The position numbers and the translations under genes were made by a program. A stretch of 64,000 nucleotides of DNA from Areca catechu. Taxonomy: Eukaryota > Streptophyta > Magnoliopsida > Arecales > Arecaceae. Below are positions 42,095 to 54,131 of this stretch, one piece after another (the stretch's first letter is position 1; each line of letters starts with the position of its first letter). The notes below the pieces were generated by a model. It did not search any database. It was given only the letters and a program-made list of their open reading frames with translations, and had not been told where the DNA came from. The stretch covers positions 114,813,891-114,877,890 of the forward strand of contig CM038050.1 of assembly GCA_021397845.1 (NCBI GenBank). The letters run 5' to 3'.

Positions 42095-42451
42095 CTAGAG
42101 GATTAGGGTTTTTGTTCTTCCTCCCCGGCTCCACCCCCTTCCTCCCATCTAGACCCCTCCCCTCCCCACACCATTTTCTCTCTCCTTGTTCTTACTCCAC
42201 CACCCTCCACCGCCTCGTCCTCCTACCCCAACAACGTCATCTACAGGTTTGAGATCTGCTCCATCAATGCCTCATCCAACGGTGAGGATCTAGGGATTGA
42301 ACATGAGGAGAAAGATGATGCAGCGGAGCTCTCCACCATGCCGCCCATCCCACCAGCCTTGCGGCCTCCCGTTCCAAATGACGACGGCCATTTGCCATTC
42401 GAGCCCCATCGCCGCCCTTCCCAATCGGAGAGCCCCACCGGAAGATCCCCA
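42095..42451 (+). other. Nona2 interior, left part, GC-rich
   Basis: C-rich DNA with an uninterrupted frame reading YPNNVIYRFEICSINASS, then GEDLGIEHEEKDDAAEL and a Pro-rich tail, up to the Cop5 insertion. I do not recognise the protein. By analogy with Nona1 it may be a captured gene piece, with low certainty. Confidence 0.45.
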
Positions 42452-44762
42452 TGAAGGAAAACCAGTGCAACGAATGCCTGCCCTGGGCATGCTACACTAA
42501 GAAGTAGGTATTACATAACTAAAAATTTTTAATATGAAAACAAAAAATACCTACTCATGCACAGGATAGAGCGTAACATGATGCATATAACAAATACAAG
42601 GCACGTATAGGTAAGTACAATAAATATAAATAGTATGATAAAACCTAGATCTAAGCATGCATGATAATAAAAAAAATAATAACATACCTTATAGAGCTTC
42701 CTATACTCTGAACCTGGATTGAAGCAGGAAGAAGTCGACTACTTTATTGATAGCAAATCAAGGCAGCGACAAGACTCCTTTCAAAGTGTCCAAATGTCCA
42801 CCCTTTAGAGTATCAACGTGCGGGTTCTTGCTGATCCAACTCCGGAAGAATGTTAGTCCTCGGAATCAACGAACAGGTCAAGGACGTGTGGAGCAGGGAA
42901 GGCAAAACAGATCTCCATAGAGGTCTTCTCCAAGACTGTTCAAAATCACCAAGAGCCACAAACTGGAAACTAAAACCAGGAAGGATCTTACGGCTCCTCT
43001 CTGTTTCTTCTTTCAATCTCATCCCCTATTCTTCCCCTCTCAACAAAATGCATGCTCGATTTTTCTCCTCCCAAAACCAAACCGCACGACCTCTTTCTTT
43101 CTTTCCCAACTCTCTATTCCTGCCTCTCTACCCGCACCTCATGGCCTGCTGCTTCCCATCTCATGAAAATAAAACCCCACGACCTTCCACCAATATATAG
43201 AGAGGCGGAAAAAACCCGTGAAGGCCGGGAAGTGTTTGTGAGATGTGATCAGATAAAACCAAAACACGATTGAAATGGCTTTTGATTGGATAAAAACCAA
43301 ACGCAAAACCTGAACTGACTCTTTAGATCGGTAGGGGAAATTAGGAATTGCAGGCTATTAAGAGAACTAAATTACCGTGAAAAACCCTTAAAAGATATCC
43401 CACGCAGCATTCAAACTGTAAGCCGTTCATCTTCTATTCAATCGGTAAAGCGGGGCATATGAGAGCTGGGAGTTTGGATAAAACAATCAACATAGAATAG
43501 GGGATTCAATGAGAGAACAAGTCTCAGCAAAAAAGGGTGGCAATACTGTGAGCAAGGAAACCCGTGAAGACTTTAAACCAGTGTTTTAAGCAATGCTGGG
43601 AGAAAAAAAATAATGAGAATCAAGCCAGTGTTTTTGTTTAAATCAGTTCAAACAAAACCAAAATAATCAGGTTCAACCAAATTCGATCACTAAAAAAAAT
43701 TGAGTCCAGTCCTGGTCTACCAGGAACTATTCCAGGTTGACCCAAAATAATCCTGGTCGGATCCAAATCAGAACTGAAAAATCCAATGTGTGCTCAATCA
43801 GTCCGTTTGACCTTAATAATGAAACAATTTATAATCGTTGATCGGCTCCTGGATCAGGAAGAAATCCTCTATGGCATATGACCTCATAGGTTCGAACCTA
43901 AATGGTAGCACTGGAACACTTCCAGTACCAGCACAAGATACCATCTAGTAATGGATTCCGGTATCTGGATAGGCCAAAGATGCGAGAGCAATCTATCGAA
44001 CCTCTGGCATATGGTTACCGTATAATTCATCTCTTTGACCTCCAATGCTCAAAATGACCTAGGGTTAGACTGCCAACCCTAACTGAGTCAATCCACAACA
44101 TGTCTCAATCTTACAAGTCTAGTGACTCCTCACCAGGACTACCCCGATCGAGGATTTGCTAAATTTAGATACTGTGAAACATTCAATCCAAACAACTTGG
44201 ACAGGTCAATTCCATCTTGGTCCACCACTGCTCCACAAGTACTTGCCTATACCCAGAAACCTTCCATCATCGGAATAGAAATCCGGGTAGTCCAGAACCA
44301 AAGCACAGGGAGTTGCTTGCAAGCTACCATGGTTACCTCAGGTCGGAGGGACAAATATACCCATATCCAATCGAGAGCAATCCTTTGGTAGAAAGGAGCT
44401 CCACGGAGTCATGTTCATGAGATGTCACATATCCCACTTGTAGATCACATCAGTGTCACCACACTCCTTTTGTCAAGAGGATAACCAAACGATGTAAACC
44501 ACAACAACCTACACTTATACTTTGCCATCCTGTACAATGTATCATTTGGTTGTGAACCTTTCTAAAGGACCACCTGATATATCCTCTCTATATCGAAGTT
44601 AGTGTAGTCCTAAGGACTTCATCAAATAAATAGAGTTCATTACAAGAAAATGAATGATGTGATGAGCTATCAAAATAAAGTTTTATTACTTCATATACAA
44701 ATTACAATACTGAGCACAACCGCCTATAGCCTAGGTGATTAGCTTTGGGATAATTCCCAATA
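42452..44762 (-). repeat. 3' LTR of Cop5 (2311 bp)
   Basis: On the minus strand it starts TATTGGGAATTATCCC (from TGTTGGGAA) and ends TTTTCCTTCA. A TATATA box is at about 43194-43199. It lacks the 77-bp duplication present in the other LTR. Confidence 0.88.
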
Positions 44763-46600
44763 ACTCCCACTTGTACTAAAGCCAATCAGAACTGTATCTA
44801 ATACCCATTTTCCTTTTACAATAGTCGAACTCTTTGATTCCGAGGGCTTTAGTGAAGGGGTCGGCCAGATTCTCCTTTTCATCGATCTTCATAAGATTGA
44901 TGTCGTCTCGTTCCACGATCTCTCGCACGAGGGATAGCACCATAGAATGTGCTTGGTGCGGTGATGAGACTTTGGCTCCTTAGCTTGAGTAATGGCTCCT
45001 GTGCTATCATAATACACAGGAACAAGACCATCTAGGGAAGGTGCCCCCTAGCTCTCCAAGGAACTTCCGCAACCACATGGCTTCTTTTGCTGCATCAGAT
45101 GCTACAAGGTACTCTACTTCGCATACCAAGTTTGCAACTGGTGCCTGCTTGGAACTCTTCCAGCAGATCGCTCCTTCATTCAGGGTAAACACAAACCCTG
45201 ACACACTCTTGTTGCTGTATTCTATCTAACTGGAAACTAGAGTCAGTATACCCCACAAGTTCAAGTCAGGTTCTCCATAAATTAGCCATTGGTCCTTAGT
45301 TATTTCTGAAATATTTCAAGTCAAGTTCTCCATAAAGCCTCACCTGGGTCAGACTGGTATTTGCTCACTACTCCTTGTGATTATACCACGTCTAGTCTAG
45401 TACATATCATAGCATACATGATAGAGCCCACTGTAGAAGCATAAGGAACCTTCTCATGCACTCTCTTTCTTCAGAAGTTGTCGCACAATCCTTCTTGGAA
45501 AGAGTAATTCCAGAATCTATTGGGAGATAGCCTTTCTTGGAATTCTTCATGCTGAACCATTTTAGCATAGTATCGATGTACGTAGACTGGGACAATCCCA
45601 AAAGCCTCTTAGATCTATCTCTAGAGATTCATACCCAGTATGTAAGAAGCTTCACCCAAGTCCTTCATGGAGAACTGAGATGACAACCAGACATTGATTC
45701 CTTGCGATGTTGCGATGTCATTCCCGATAAGAGAATGTCATCAACATATAGTACAGGAAAATAATCATAGAACCATTAAACCACTTATAGATATAGGGTT
45801 CTCTCGTTCCTAACCAACCCAAACGTTTGATACACCTATCAAATCGCATGTTCCACTTCGAGATGCTTGCTTGAGTCCATAAATGACCTCTGCAATTTGC
45901 ACACTTTTGACTCATCTGTGGATGTTAAACCTTTCGTCTGTATCATATACACTGCCTCATCCAGCTCCCCATTCAGGAAAGTGATTCGGACATCCATCTA
46001 CCAAATCTCATAGTCAAAATATGCTACCAAAGCAAGCATGATTTGAATGGACTTGAGCATTGCCATAGGGGAGAACGTCTCATTATAATCATACCATATT
46101 GCTGATGATATCCCTTGGCAACCAGATGGGCTTTATAGGTCTCCACCTTCCCATCTATTTTTTTTCTTGAAAATTCACTTGCACCCGATGGGTTTTATCC
46201 CTTCAGGTGGATCAACCAATGTCCATACATTGTTGATCTCCATGGACTCCATCTCGGATCGCATGTTCCAAGCCATGCCTTAGAGTCAGATCTCTGAAGT
46301 GCATCCATATAGGTGATCGGATCTCATCGTTTTCATCGAGTTCAATGGGATCATCTCCCGGACTAAGACACCGTAGTATCTATCAGGCTAACGCGATACT
46401 CTAACGGATCTCCTATAATGGGTTTCGGGTGTGATCCAATCACAACCGGTTCTATGATGTCCTTAGAGTGTGCAGGTTCTTCTTCTGGTTGAACTTCACC
46501 AAGTTCAATCTTAGAGGCTATAGTTCCTTCTCCAAGGAACTCCTTTTCCAAAAAGATAGCCTAACAGCAACGAACACTTTCTGTTCATCCTCCAAAGAAG
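44763..46600 (-). pseudogene. Cop5 reverse transcriptase and RNase H, many frameshifts
   Basis: The polypurine tract CAAGTGGGAGT (minus, 44763-44773) marks the 3' end. Upstream are RNase H pieces (ICWKSSKQAPVAN, CEVEYLVASDAAKEAMW, 45007-45204) and the RT connection (MGLSQSTYIDTMLKWF, 45407-45601). The catalytic motif is readable in one frame as VLYVDDIL at about 45732-45755, while the longest frame there is shifted. The linker (46363-46551) holds EKEFLGEGTIASKIELGEVQ. Stops are scattered through 45900-46350. Confidence 0.85.
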
Positions 46601-47530
46601 AAGAATACCCTTTTGTTCCTTAGGGCACCCAATAAATAGGCATCGATCAGACCTAGGACCAAGTTAATCTGAGTCTAATCGCTTTACATAAGCCGGACAA
46701 CCCCAGACCCGAAGGTGTGATATTGAGGGCTTACATCCAGTCCATAACTCATATGGAGTAGAGACAATAGACTTACTCGGAACATCATTCAGCAAGTAAC
46801 AAGCTGTCTCAAGTGCAATCCCCAGAAGGATAGTGGCAGAGTTGCAAAGCCATCATGGATCGAACAATGTCCAACATGGTTCGATTCCTTTCGGACACAC
46901 CATTCAACTAGGGTGTTCCTAGAGGAGTCCACTGAAAGAGAATCCCATTCTTCTCAAGATATGTCATGAACTCATAGGATAGGTATTCACCACCTTGATC
47001 AGATCGAAGGGTTTTAATACTCTTTCCAGTTTGTTTCTCCACTTCATTATGATATCATTTGAACATTTCAAATAACTAAGATTTATGTCTCATCAAAAGG
47101 ACATTACCATACCTGGAAAGGTCATTTGTAAATGTAATGAAATATCTATATCCATCTCTGGCACAAACTATCATGGGTCCGCATACATCAGTATGTATGA
47201 GACTCAAAAGTTCTGTAGCTCGTTCACCTTTTTCAGTAAAAGGTGACTTGGTCATTTTACCAAGCAAATAGGATTCACAAGTAGGCAATGAGTTAGAATC
47301 ACTGACCTCGAGGAGGCCTTCTCCTCGTAACTTGTTTATCCTATTTTGGTTAACATGACCTAGCCTATAGTGCCATAGATACAAGTCATAAACATTTTCT
47401 ATCCTAGGGCGTTTGCTAAACGTGTACAATACATTAATAGGCCGTGATAAAACATAAATGCCATTATTTAACTTAGCTTTCAATATCACAAAATATTCAC
47501 AATAACTTGGCAAAAATCTCCTTTTATTGA
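46601..47530 (-). pseudogene. Cop5 pre-integrase domain and integrase
   Basis: An open frame at 47076-47513 covers the zinc domain (LWHYRLGHVNQNRI; the last Cys of CESCLLGK is Tyr) and the start of the catalytic core (HTDVCGPM, TFTNDLSRYGNVLLM). Further core sequence continues in other frames down to about 46700, including the RSDQGGEYL-like and NGVS-like segments. The lost zinc ligand and frameshifts make it inactive. Confidence 0.84.
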
Positions 47531-48682
47531 AAGTTCATAACCACAATTGGCCAATAGGCCTACAGAGATAATGCTCATAAGAAAGCTAGGACAATAATGA
47601 CAGTCGAGTAATTTGACGGTACTAGACTCAAAAACAAGACTCAGAACTCCGACCGCTAGCACTGGAACATGATTTTCATTTTCGATGCTCGGGAACTACT
47701 CCCCATCCTTAAATTTCTTACTAACCTGCAATCCCTCCAATGAATTGCAAACATGAATGGGACTACCAGTATCCAATACCTAGTTAGTAGTATCACAAAT
47801 AGAGAAATTACAAGGTTTTATCATATAAATACCTTATCCAGCACCTACTACTTTTCCTTCCTTGTCCTGTTCAGGACTAAGGATGCATGATAAAGAGGAC
47901 GGTTCCTCTTCCAGTGTCCCTGCTTCTTACAATAGAAGCACTCTGCTCCACCTTGATCAACTTTCACTTTCTTGGCCTGACTTGGGCCAGGAGCACTCTG
48001 CACCTTCTTTCCCCTACCATTCTTCTTCCCTTTCTTAAAGGGAAGACGACCTCTAGAACCTCCCACTAAATTAACCACCCCCTTATTCAGTTGGTGGTCC
48101 TTCTCGTAAGTCTGCAGCAATCCCATCAACCCATGATAATTGACTGCAGGCTTATTCATACTATAATGATCGAGAAAATCAAGATAGGCGGAGGGTAGAG
48201 AATTCAAGATCGCATGCTTGCCGAGTTGCTCGTGCAAGGAACATCCGAGCTTGCCCAATTGTTTGATCATCTCGATCATGTACAATACATAATCAGTTAC
48301 CGAACCATCATTCCGCATTTTGGCATTGTAGATGGCACAAGACACTTTGTATTGCTCCACATCATCTGGCGGCCGAAAGATTCCTTCAACTTTTGAAGAA
48401 TCTCGTCTGGCTAGTCCTCCTCAAATTTGTGACTAAACTCATCGTTCATCGCTGCCAACATTATGCATCGGATAGTAGTCCAATCAAAAACCCACTTCAA
48501 ATAAGTGTCCCTGACCGAACTCCGAGAATTGGCAGGAGGGATTTTGGTGCTAGATCCGTTATCACATAAATGATCCGCTCGTGCTCCAGGACTATCCTCA
48601 ATTTTCGATAATAGCTATCGAAATTGGGACCCTTTAACTTCTCACTATCGAGAAGTGACCGGAGCGAAAGGTTTGAAGACAT
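47531..48682 (-). pseudogene. Cop5 gag and protease
   Basis: It begins at 48682 with MSSNLSLRSLLDSEKLKG. After frame breaks near 48500 and 48370 the main Gag frame (47848-48360) reads VSCAIYNAKMRNDGSV, EQLGKHAILNSLPSAY and a basic region, then the zinc knuckle CFYCKKQGHWKRNR, with the last Cys changed to Arg. Protease codons follow to about 47531 but are interrupted; the region corresponds to WVLDTGS of Cop2. Confidence 0.86.
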
Positions 48683-50277
48683 CTGAAAGGAAAACTAAGA
48701 CCAAATCAGTATATGAATTAATCAATTAAACCAAAAGACTTAGACTTTAGTCTAAAGGTCCCTCCTACTAATTTTTTAGATTGGGAGCCTCTAACTCCAA
48801 TCCATGAAATCATCATTTCATAGTGGGTACTGAAATCCAATAGACCACGTATGAGCCCAACTTTGGCTGGCTCACCCATACACACCTAAAGGTATGTTCT
48901 CTAACCAATTGCTTCCCTAAGCAACTTCCAGTAATAAATTTTGCCCTAGAGAACCCCAATCAACCTTAAGGCCTCATATTGCGGGTCTCTGGTTAGGTCC
49001 AACCATCAATATAACAAATCAAATGCGTCCAGCTAACGAATGATCAAGCTCGACTTTGGCCAGCCCACCTGATCATCGTTAAGAAGGTTGAAATGAACCA
49101 TCATCTATGAGAGAGTAATCCAAGTAACCGGATGCACACCCGTTCTTTAGAACTACCGATGTATACCAAGCTAAAGGGCTCATTACTAACCCACTCAATG
49201 GAAGGCTAAGATACCATCAACTCATTGACTTAGTCTTTTCCAGGACCTAATAATTTTAGAAGATTTTAATTAAATTATGATAGAAGAATAGAGTGAAGAA
49301 CATGGACCAACCTCCCACTGATCAAATCAATTCTCAGGGGGGTTGAATTAAATTCAACAAGTTGGTCCATGGGCACGTAAAGATTAGACAGGCTGATCAA
49401 CTTGGGTGACATGGGTTAACTCGAATCAATTATCTCTTCTAATCAGTTCTGGTTGACTGGATTGGCCAGGTAGGTAAGATCATGGGTGAGTATCCGTCAT
49501 TAACCATCTTTCCTAGACACCAACCAAGTTGGCAGGAAAGAGGTAGCCTCATGTAACCATGATCAAAAATGCAAAACCTACCTAGACACTAATCGATTTA
49601 CCAGACTTGATTAGACCATCCTAAGAACTCGGGCTTACCACAGAGCCACTAATTAGATCCATTTAAGAAGAATGGACTAACCAATCTAACTATTAGATAG
49701 ATACTAAAGAGAATGACCTTAATCAATATTTGATTAGTTTTCTTAAGTCCAATTCAACTAACCTTAGGTCTAACCCAATAAATGGACCTAATCTGACAGT
49801 TAACCCAATTACCCAGATGGCTTATTCAAATGACATTAAGTTTCATAAACCATAATCTGTCTTGTCATTTAATTAATCTTTCAATTCATAATTGTTAGAT
49901 TATAATCTAACTTTTAATTAAAATATTTTTAATTAAATTCATGTAAAACATTTTTACATCTTTCATGCATCATATCTAGTTTTATCATATCAATTTATAA
50001 TATTGTAAGCCTTAAACATTTTAAACATGCCAATGTATATGTATCGGGATTAAAACTTTTAATACCATAGGTTTCCTTTAAGGATCCTTTTGAAAAAGCC
50101 AACACAGATGAATCGCCTCATCCCATAAAAAAATTAGGGATTTTAAACCCTGATTAACCAGGACACATGGCCATGGTGAAGGTCTCAACTAGGTTCCTAA
50201 AGTAATCCCTAAACAATATACTGATCCAAATACATCCAATCATGATATTCTACACAGGAACTTTGGCTCTAATACCA
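48683..50277 (-). other. Leader and primer-binding site of Cop5
   Basis: About 1.6 kb without a useful reading frame, similar to the Cop2 leader. The primer site reads TGGTATTAGAGC on the minus strand (50266-50277), one base from the LTR. Confidence 0.82.
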
Positions 50278-50278
50278 C

Positions 50279-52671
50279 TGAAGGAAAACTAGTGCAATGG
50301 ATGCCTACCCTAGGCATGCTACACTAGGGAGTAGGTTTTGCATAATTAAGAATTTTTAACATGCAAACGGAAAATACCTACTCATGCATAGGATCTAACA
50401 TAACATGATGCATATAACAAATACAAGGCATGTATAAGCAAGTGCAATAAATATAAACAGTATGATAAAATCTAGATCTAAGCATGCATAATAATCAAAA
50501 AAACAATAACATACCTTGTAGAGCTTCCTGTATTCTAAACTTGGATTGAAGCATGAAGAAGTCGACTACTTTCTTGACAGCAAATCAGGCAGCGACAAGA
50601 CTCCTCTCAAGGTGTCCAAATGTCCACCCTCTAGAGTATCCACGCATGGGCTCTCGCTGATCCAACTCCAGGAAGGATGCTAGTCCTCTGGGAATCAACA
50701 AATAGGTCATGGACGTGTGGAGCAGGGAAAGTAAAACAGATCTCCACAAACGGTCTTCTCCAAGACTGTTCAAAATGCACCAAGAGCACACAAACTGGAA
50801 AACTAAAACCAGGAAGGATCTCATTGCTCCTCTCTGTTTCTTCTTTCAATCTCATCCCCTGTTCTTCCCTTCTCAACACAACGCACACTCGGTTCTTCTC
50901 CTCCCAAAACCAAACCACATGGCCTCTTTCTTTCTCTCCCAACTCTCTATTCCTGCCTCTCTACCCGCACCTCACGGCCTGTTGCTTTCCATTTCATGAA
51001 AACAAAACCCAATGGCCTTCCACCAATATATAAGAGAGGCGAAAAACACCCATGAAGGCCAGGAAGTGTTCGTGAGATGTGATCAGATAAAACCAAAACA
51101 CCGATTGAAATGGCTTTTGATCGAAAAAAAACCAAATGCAAAAACTGAACTAACTCTTTAGATCAGTAGGGGAAACTAGGAACCGCAGGCTATTAAGAGA
51201 ACTGAATCACCATGAAAAATCCTTTCCAGATATCCCACGCAGCAATCAAACTACAAGCCGTCATCTCCTATTTAATCCGTAAAGCAGGGCATACGAGAGC
51301 TGGGACTTTGGATAAAACAATCAACATAGAACAGGGGATTCAACGAGAGAACAAGTCTCTGCAAAAAAGCGTGGCAATATCGTGAGCAAGGAAACCTGTG
51401 AAGACATTAAACCAGTGTTTTAAAACAATGCTGGGAGAAAAAAAAACCATGAGACCTAAGCCGGTGTTTTTGTTTAAATCGATTCAAACAAAACCAAAAT
51501 AAATAGGTTCAACCAAATACAATCACTAAGAAAAATTGGGTCCATTCCTGGTCTACCAGGAACAATTCCTGGTTGACCCAAAACAATCCTTGTCGATCCA
51601 AATCAGACCAGAAAAATCCAATATGTGCTCAATCAGTCTGTTTGACCTTTATACCAAAACGATTCCTAATCGTTGATCTGCTCCTGGATCAAAAGAAATT
51701 CTCTATGGCATGTGACCTCAAAGTTTCGAACCTCAACGATTCCTAATCGTTGATCTGCTCCTGGATCAAAAAGAAATTCTCTATGGCATGTGACCTCAAA
51801 GTTTCGAACCTAAACAGTAGCACTGGAACACTTCCAGTATCAGCACAAGATACCATCTAGCAATGGATCCCGACGTCTAGATAGGTCGAAAATGCGAGAG
51901 CAATCTATCAAACCTCTGGCATATGGTTACCATATAATTCATCCCTTTGACCTCCAATGCTCAAGATGACCTAGGGTTAGACTGCCAACCCTAACTGAGT
52001 CAATCCACATGTCTCAACCTCGCAAGTCCAGTGACTCCTCACTAGGACTACCCTGGCCAAGGATTTACTAAATTGAGACACTACGAGACATGCAATCCAA
52101 ACAACTTGGACATGTCAATTCTATCTTGGTCCACCACTGCTCCACAAGTTCTTGCCTGTACCCAGAAATCTTCCGCCATCGGATTAGAAATCCGGGTAGT
52201 CGTTACCAAAGCACAGGGAGTTGCTTGCAAGCTACCATGGTTATCTTAGGTTGGAGGGATACATATACCCATATCCAATCGCCAACAATCCTTTGGTAGA
52301 AAGGAGCTCCACGAAGTCACATTCAATGAGATGTCACCCATCCCACTTGCAGATCACATCAGTGTCACCACACTTCTTTGGTCAAGAGGAAACCAAACGA
52401 TGTGAAGCACAACAACCTACACTTGATACATTGCCGTCCTGTCCAATGTATCCTTTGGTTATAAACCTTTTAAAGGACCGCTCGATATGTCCTCTCTATA
52501 TCGAAGTTAGTGCAGCCCTAAGGACTTCATCACATAAATAAAGTTCATTACAGGAAAATAAATGATGTGATGAGCTACTCAAATAAAGTTTTATTAATTC
52601 ATATACAAAATACAATACTGAGCAAACCACCTACAGCCTAGGCGATTGGCTTTGGGACACAATTCCCTACA
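50279..52671 (-). repeat. 5' LTR of Cop5 (2393 bp) with a 77-bp tandem duplication
   Basis: On the minus strand it starts TGTAGGGAATTGTGTCCC and ends TTTCCTTCA. GATTCCTAATCGTTGATC occurs at 51661 and again at 51738; the 3' LTR has one copy. A TATA-like CTTATATATTGG (minus) is near 51022-51034. Confidence 0.9.
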
Positions 52672-53431
52672 CCCCCTTCATCTCGCTCAACTCCAGTTGT
52701 CACGTCTGCCTCCACCCGAGCTGTCCACTAGAAGACTAATCTCTTTCAACCTCCCACCTAGATTGCATCTGTCACAGTCCGAACCTCTCTGCCCGCTGAC
52801 CTGTGAAGGCTTCTGCCATCCCTTTCGCTCCCCATCACGATCAACAGGACCGCCGACCACCGCTCCCGCCATCGATCAACGCCTCCATAGTCGGTTGAGT
52901 TATTGACCGTCGCAGCCTTTTTCTCCCTTCTGGTCCGGCCCCATTTCCTTTGCTGCCAATCGATCAAAGGGATCCACGACCGACCGAGAGATCACCGTGT
53001 AGGACTTCTCCCCATCCGTGCTACCATCTCTGCCCAGTGCCAGTCACCGACGAAGCCCATCAAGAGTCCATCCCTTGTTCTGCCTGCATCGATCATCCAT
53101 GGAGGAGAAGAAGACACCATGCACGAACATGAAAGCTCCGCACGGTTATGGAAGCAGTGCCATCCCTAGTTGCCGACTTCAATGTTGCACGATTTCTGGA
53201 GCTGCATGATTTCAAAAGCTACATGATTCTTAAAGCAACGAGAATTTCATAGTTGCAGATATCTCAAAGCAGAGCCTTCTCTTTATTTCAAGCCTACATG
53301 GTTATATTTTAGGTTTAATTGATCGAGTGTACTTTTTGGATTTATCTCTTTTGATGTGCTTAGATTCAATTCCATCAAAGCCCTAGCTGAGCTTGACTCG
53401 ATAGAGTCAAGTTCTCCGAACTCTAGAGGAA
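52672..53431 (+). other. Nona2 interior, right part
   Basis: The first 480 bases are C-rich with overlapping open frames that I do not recognise. The last 240 bases (GCACGAACATGAAAGC onward) align with 39646-39874 of Nona1, including CAAGTTCTCCG and the terminal purine-rich CTCTAGAGGAA before the LTR. Confidence 0.6.
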
Positions 53432-54131
53432 TGATGGGGACTCGAGAGTCTATTGAGTCCATTAGTACTGAGTCACTTGTATTAAAGTGAGCCAATTGAG
53501 TCCTGTAATAAAGTAAGACAACTGAGTCTAGTTGAGTCCACTTAGTTAGGTACAGTCATTTTTAGTCCAGTCGAGTCCAATCGAGTCCATGTAGTTTTAT
53601 TTAAGTCATGTTCAAGAGGAGAGTCAGTAGACCAGGAGATTCACCAGGCCCCCCCAACTAGAGCTGGACTTCAAGCACCTGGGCCCTTTCATGCCGCCAA
53701 GCCCACAAGGGAGTGCCCTTCCAACCCAGGAAGATGGCACCCAAGTCCAAGCCGCCCCAGCCCAGCGCCCTAGCCCAAGCACAACACTTGAGGTTTCTTG
53801 GCCCTCAAGTCAGGGTTTCTTGATCCTCAAGTCATGTAACCAGGGTGAATCTATAAATACTACCCCACCCCCTCTTGTATTTTTTATGCTAAAATGAATT
53901 ATGAATGAAATTTCTTGGGTTCATCCTCAATTATGGTGTGATTTTCTATGTGATTAGGATATCTGTGTGATCCCTATTGTTCTTAAGGGTCTCTGTGTGA
54001 TCCCTTTGCAGCCCTAGCCTCCTGCGCCCTGCCCTAGCTGCCCTCTTCTTTCTTCTCCCAAGCAAGCCCTAATCCCGTAGTGACTTCTACGCTCACCAGC
54101 GATATGATCCCTCGCATCTTGTCCCGCATCA
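53432..54131 (+). repeat. 3' LTR of Nona2 (700 bp)
   Basis: It starts TGATGGGGACTCGAGAG and ends CTTGTCCCGCATCA, followed by CTAAG. A TATA box, CTATAAATAC, is at about 53861-53870. Confidence 0.9.

Larger units (their letters stand above)
42452..52671 (-). mobile_element. Cop5: full-length but decayed Copia element
   Basis: Reading right to left: 5' LTR (52671-50279), primer site, leader, gag, protease, integrase, RT, RNase H, polypurine tract and 3' LTR (44762-42452), 10.2 kb in total. Flanks CCCCA (42447-42451) and CCCCC (52672-52676) are a probable target duplication with one change. The family is that of Cop2. Multiple frameshifts disable every gene, and the two LTRs differ at many sites, so it is older than Cop3. 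Confidence 0.9.
41399..54131 (+). mobile_element. Nona2: non-autonomous LTR element with target duplication CTAAG, host of Cop5
   Basis: LTRs at 41399-42079 and 53432-54131 share ends (TGATRGRGAC...CATCA) and are flanked by CTAAG at 41394-41398 and 54132-54136. The primer site follows the first LTR. Without Cop5 the interior is only about 1.1 kb and contains no gag or pol. It is GC-rich like that of Nona1 but unrelated in sequence except for the last 240 bases. Its insertion point lies at the RNase H-integrase boundary of Chromo1. Confidence 0.9.

Noticed and set aside
42850..43200. 116-residue open frame, repeated at 50677-51033
   Set aside because: Both are within Cop5 LTRs; repetition is explained by the LTR pair, not by a gene family.
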